NCBI GenBank assembly: GCA_017411945.1
Contig: JAFQPD010000058.1
Coordinates: 1 to 12,266 of the forward strand
Direction: 5' to 3'
Length of the DNA: 12,266 bases
Origin: Mailhella sp.
GTDB lineage: Bacteria; Desulfobacterota; Desulfovibrionia; Desulfovibrionales; Desulfovibrionaceae
In this document: positions 11,934 to 12,266 of the stretch, piece after piece
How positions within the stretch are numbered: position 1 is the first letter of the stretch
Layout of the letters: each line of letters starts with the position of its first letter
The notes under the pieces: generated by a model
What the model saw: only the letters and a program-made list of their open reading frames with translations
Database searches by the model: none
What the model was told of the DNA's origin: nothing
Made by a program: the position numbers and the translations under genes

Positions 11934-12266
11934 ATGTACGGCGACCTCAAGATCATTGCTGGTACGGCCAACCCTCAGCTGGCCATGGACATCTGTGACC
12001 ACCTCGGCTGCGCCCTCACTCCCGCCCTGTGCTCTACCTTCAGCGACGGTGAACTGCGCGTTGAGATCAGCGACAGCGTGCGCGGTCATGACGTCTTCGT
12101 CATTCAGCCTACCTGTGCTCCTGCCAACAAGTCCCTGATGGAACTCTGCCTTCTGCTGGACGCCCTCAAGCGTGCCAGCGCCGGCCGCATCACCGCCGTC
12201 ATCCCCTATTTCGGCTACGCCCGTCAGGACCGCAAGGCCAGCCCCCGCGCTCCCATCAGTGCCAAG
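11934..12266 (+). CDS. prs: Ribose-phosphate pyrophosphokinase, 5' part (runs off the window)
   Basis: The first 111 codons of PRPP synthetase, open to the window end; the family is usually about 310 aa. The enzyme transfers pyrophosphate from ATP to ribose 5-phosphate, making PRPP for purine, pyrimidine, NAD, histidine and tryptophan synthesis. Visible family signatures are TFSDGE (35–40), the D-x-F-V-I-Q-P-T strand (53–60), ALKRASA (77–83) and the ATP-binding PYFGYARQDRK (91–101), followed by PISAK. The flexible-loop lysine, PRPP loop and stop codon lie beyond the window. AGGAAGG lies 6 nt before the ATG. A TATACA at 11905–11910 has no matching -35, so transcription probably comes from upstream of the tRNA. 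Confidence 0.95.
   Translation, partial: MYGDLKIIAGTANPQLAMDICDHLGCALTPALCSTFSDGELRVEISDSVRGHDVFVIQPTCAPANKSLMELCLLLDALKRASAGRITAVIPYFGYARQDRKASPRAPISAK

Noticed and set aside
1..12266. CRISPR arrays, IS elements, prophage genes or attachment sites
   Set aside because: No regularly spaced direct repeats, transposase or integrase motifs, or duplicated tRNA 3' end were seen; gene order and composition look like stable chromosome.

Overview
The window is a GC-rich, tightly packed stretch of bacterial chromosome. Gene content and order suggest Desulfovibrionaceae (Desulfovibrio/Bilophila-like sulfate reducers or their gut relatives). The grounds are a PreP-type M16 peptidase, a 7TM-DISM-like sensor, Usp, hisC next to cmk, and ispE–tRNA-Gln–prs. 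The taxon is an inference from gene style, because no rRNA or marker gene is present. Nothing points to phage, IS elements, plasmids or CRISPR.

Left part (1–840). A perfect interrupted palindrome lies at the window edge, followed by two tandem perfect hairpins. A small EVE-domain protein gene follows on the minus strand (138–599). The 600–840 intergenic region carries a candidate promoter for each direction. The rightward one overlaps an FNR/CRP-type dyad, TTGAC-N4-GTCAA.

Middle part (841–8021, all plus strand). An unrecognised 123-aa protein is followed by a 967-aa cytosolic PreP-like zinc peptidase, a membrane-anchored TPR protein and a 979-aa sensor protein. The last three genes are separated by only 14 and 18 nt and look like one transcript. 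The sensor has the layout of a hybrid histidine kinase: signal peptide, periplasmic domain, seven membrane helices, DHp, HATPase, receiver and HPt. By eye, most of its phospho-transfer residues are replaced, so it looks like a pseudo-phosphorelay scaffold.

Right part (8058–12266, all plus strand). A universal stress protein gene has its own good sigma70-like promoter and a strong intrinsic terminator. Next come hisC and cmk (1 nt apart), a second terminator, ispE, tRNA-Gln(UUG) and the 5' part of prs, which runs off the window. The metabolic genes serve histidine biosynthesis, pyrimidine nucleotide supply, the MEP isoprenoid pathway and PRPP synthesis.

Two proteins stand out. Cmk carries a C-terminal extension of about 110 residues that resembles a MoaC fold lacking the MoaC catalytic residues. 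The sensor protein appears to have lost the catalytic residues of nearly all its phospho-transfer modules. Both rest on by-eye alignment and need profile searches. The rest of the window is ordinary housekeeping sequence.
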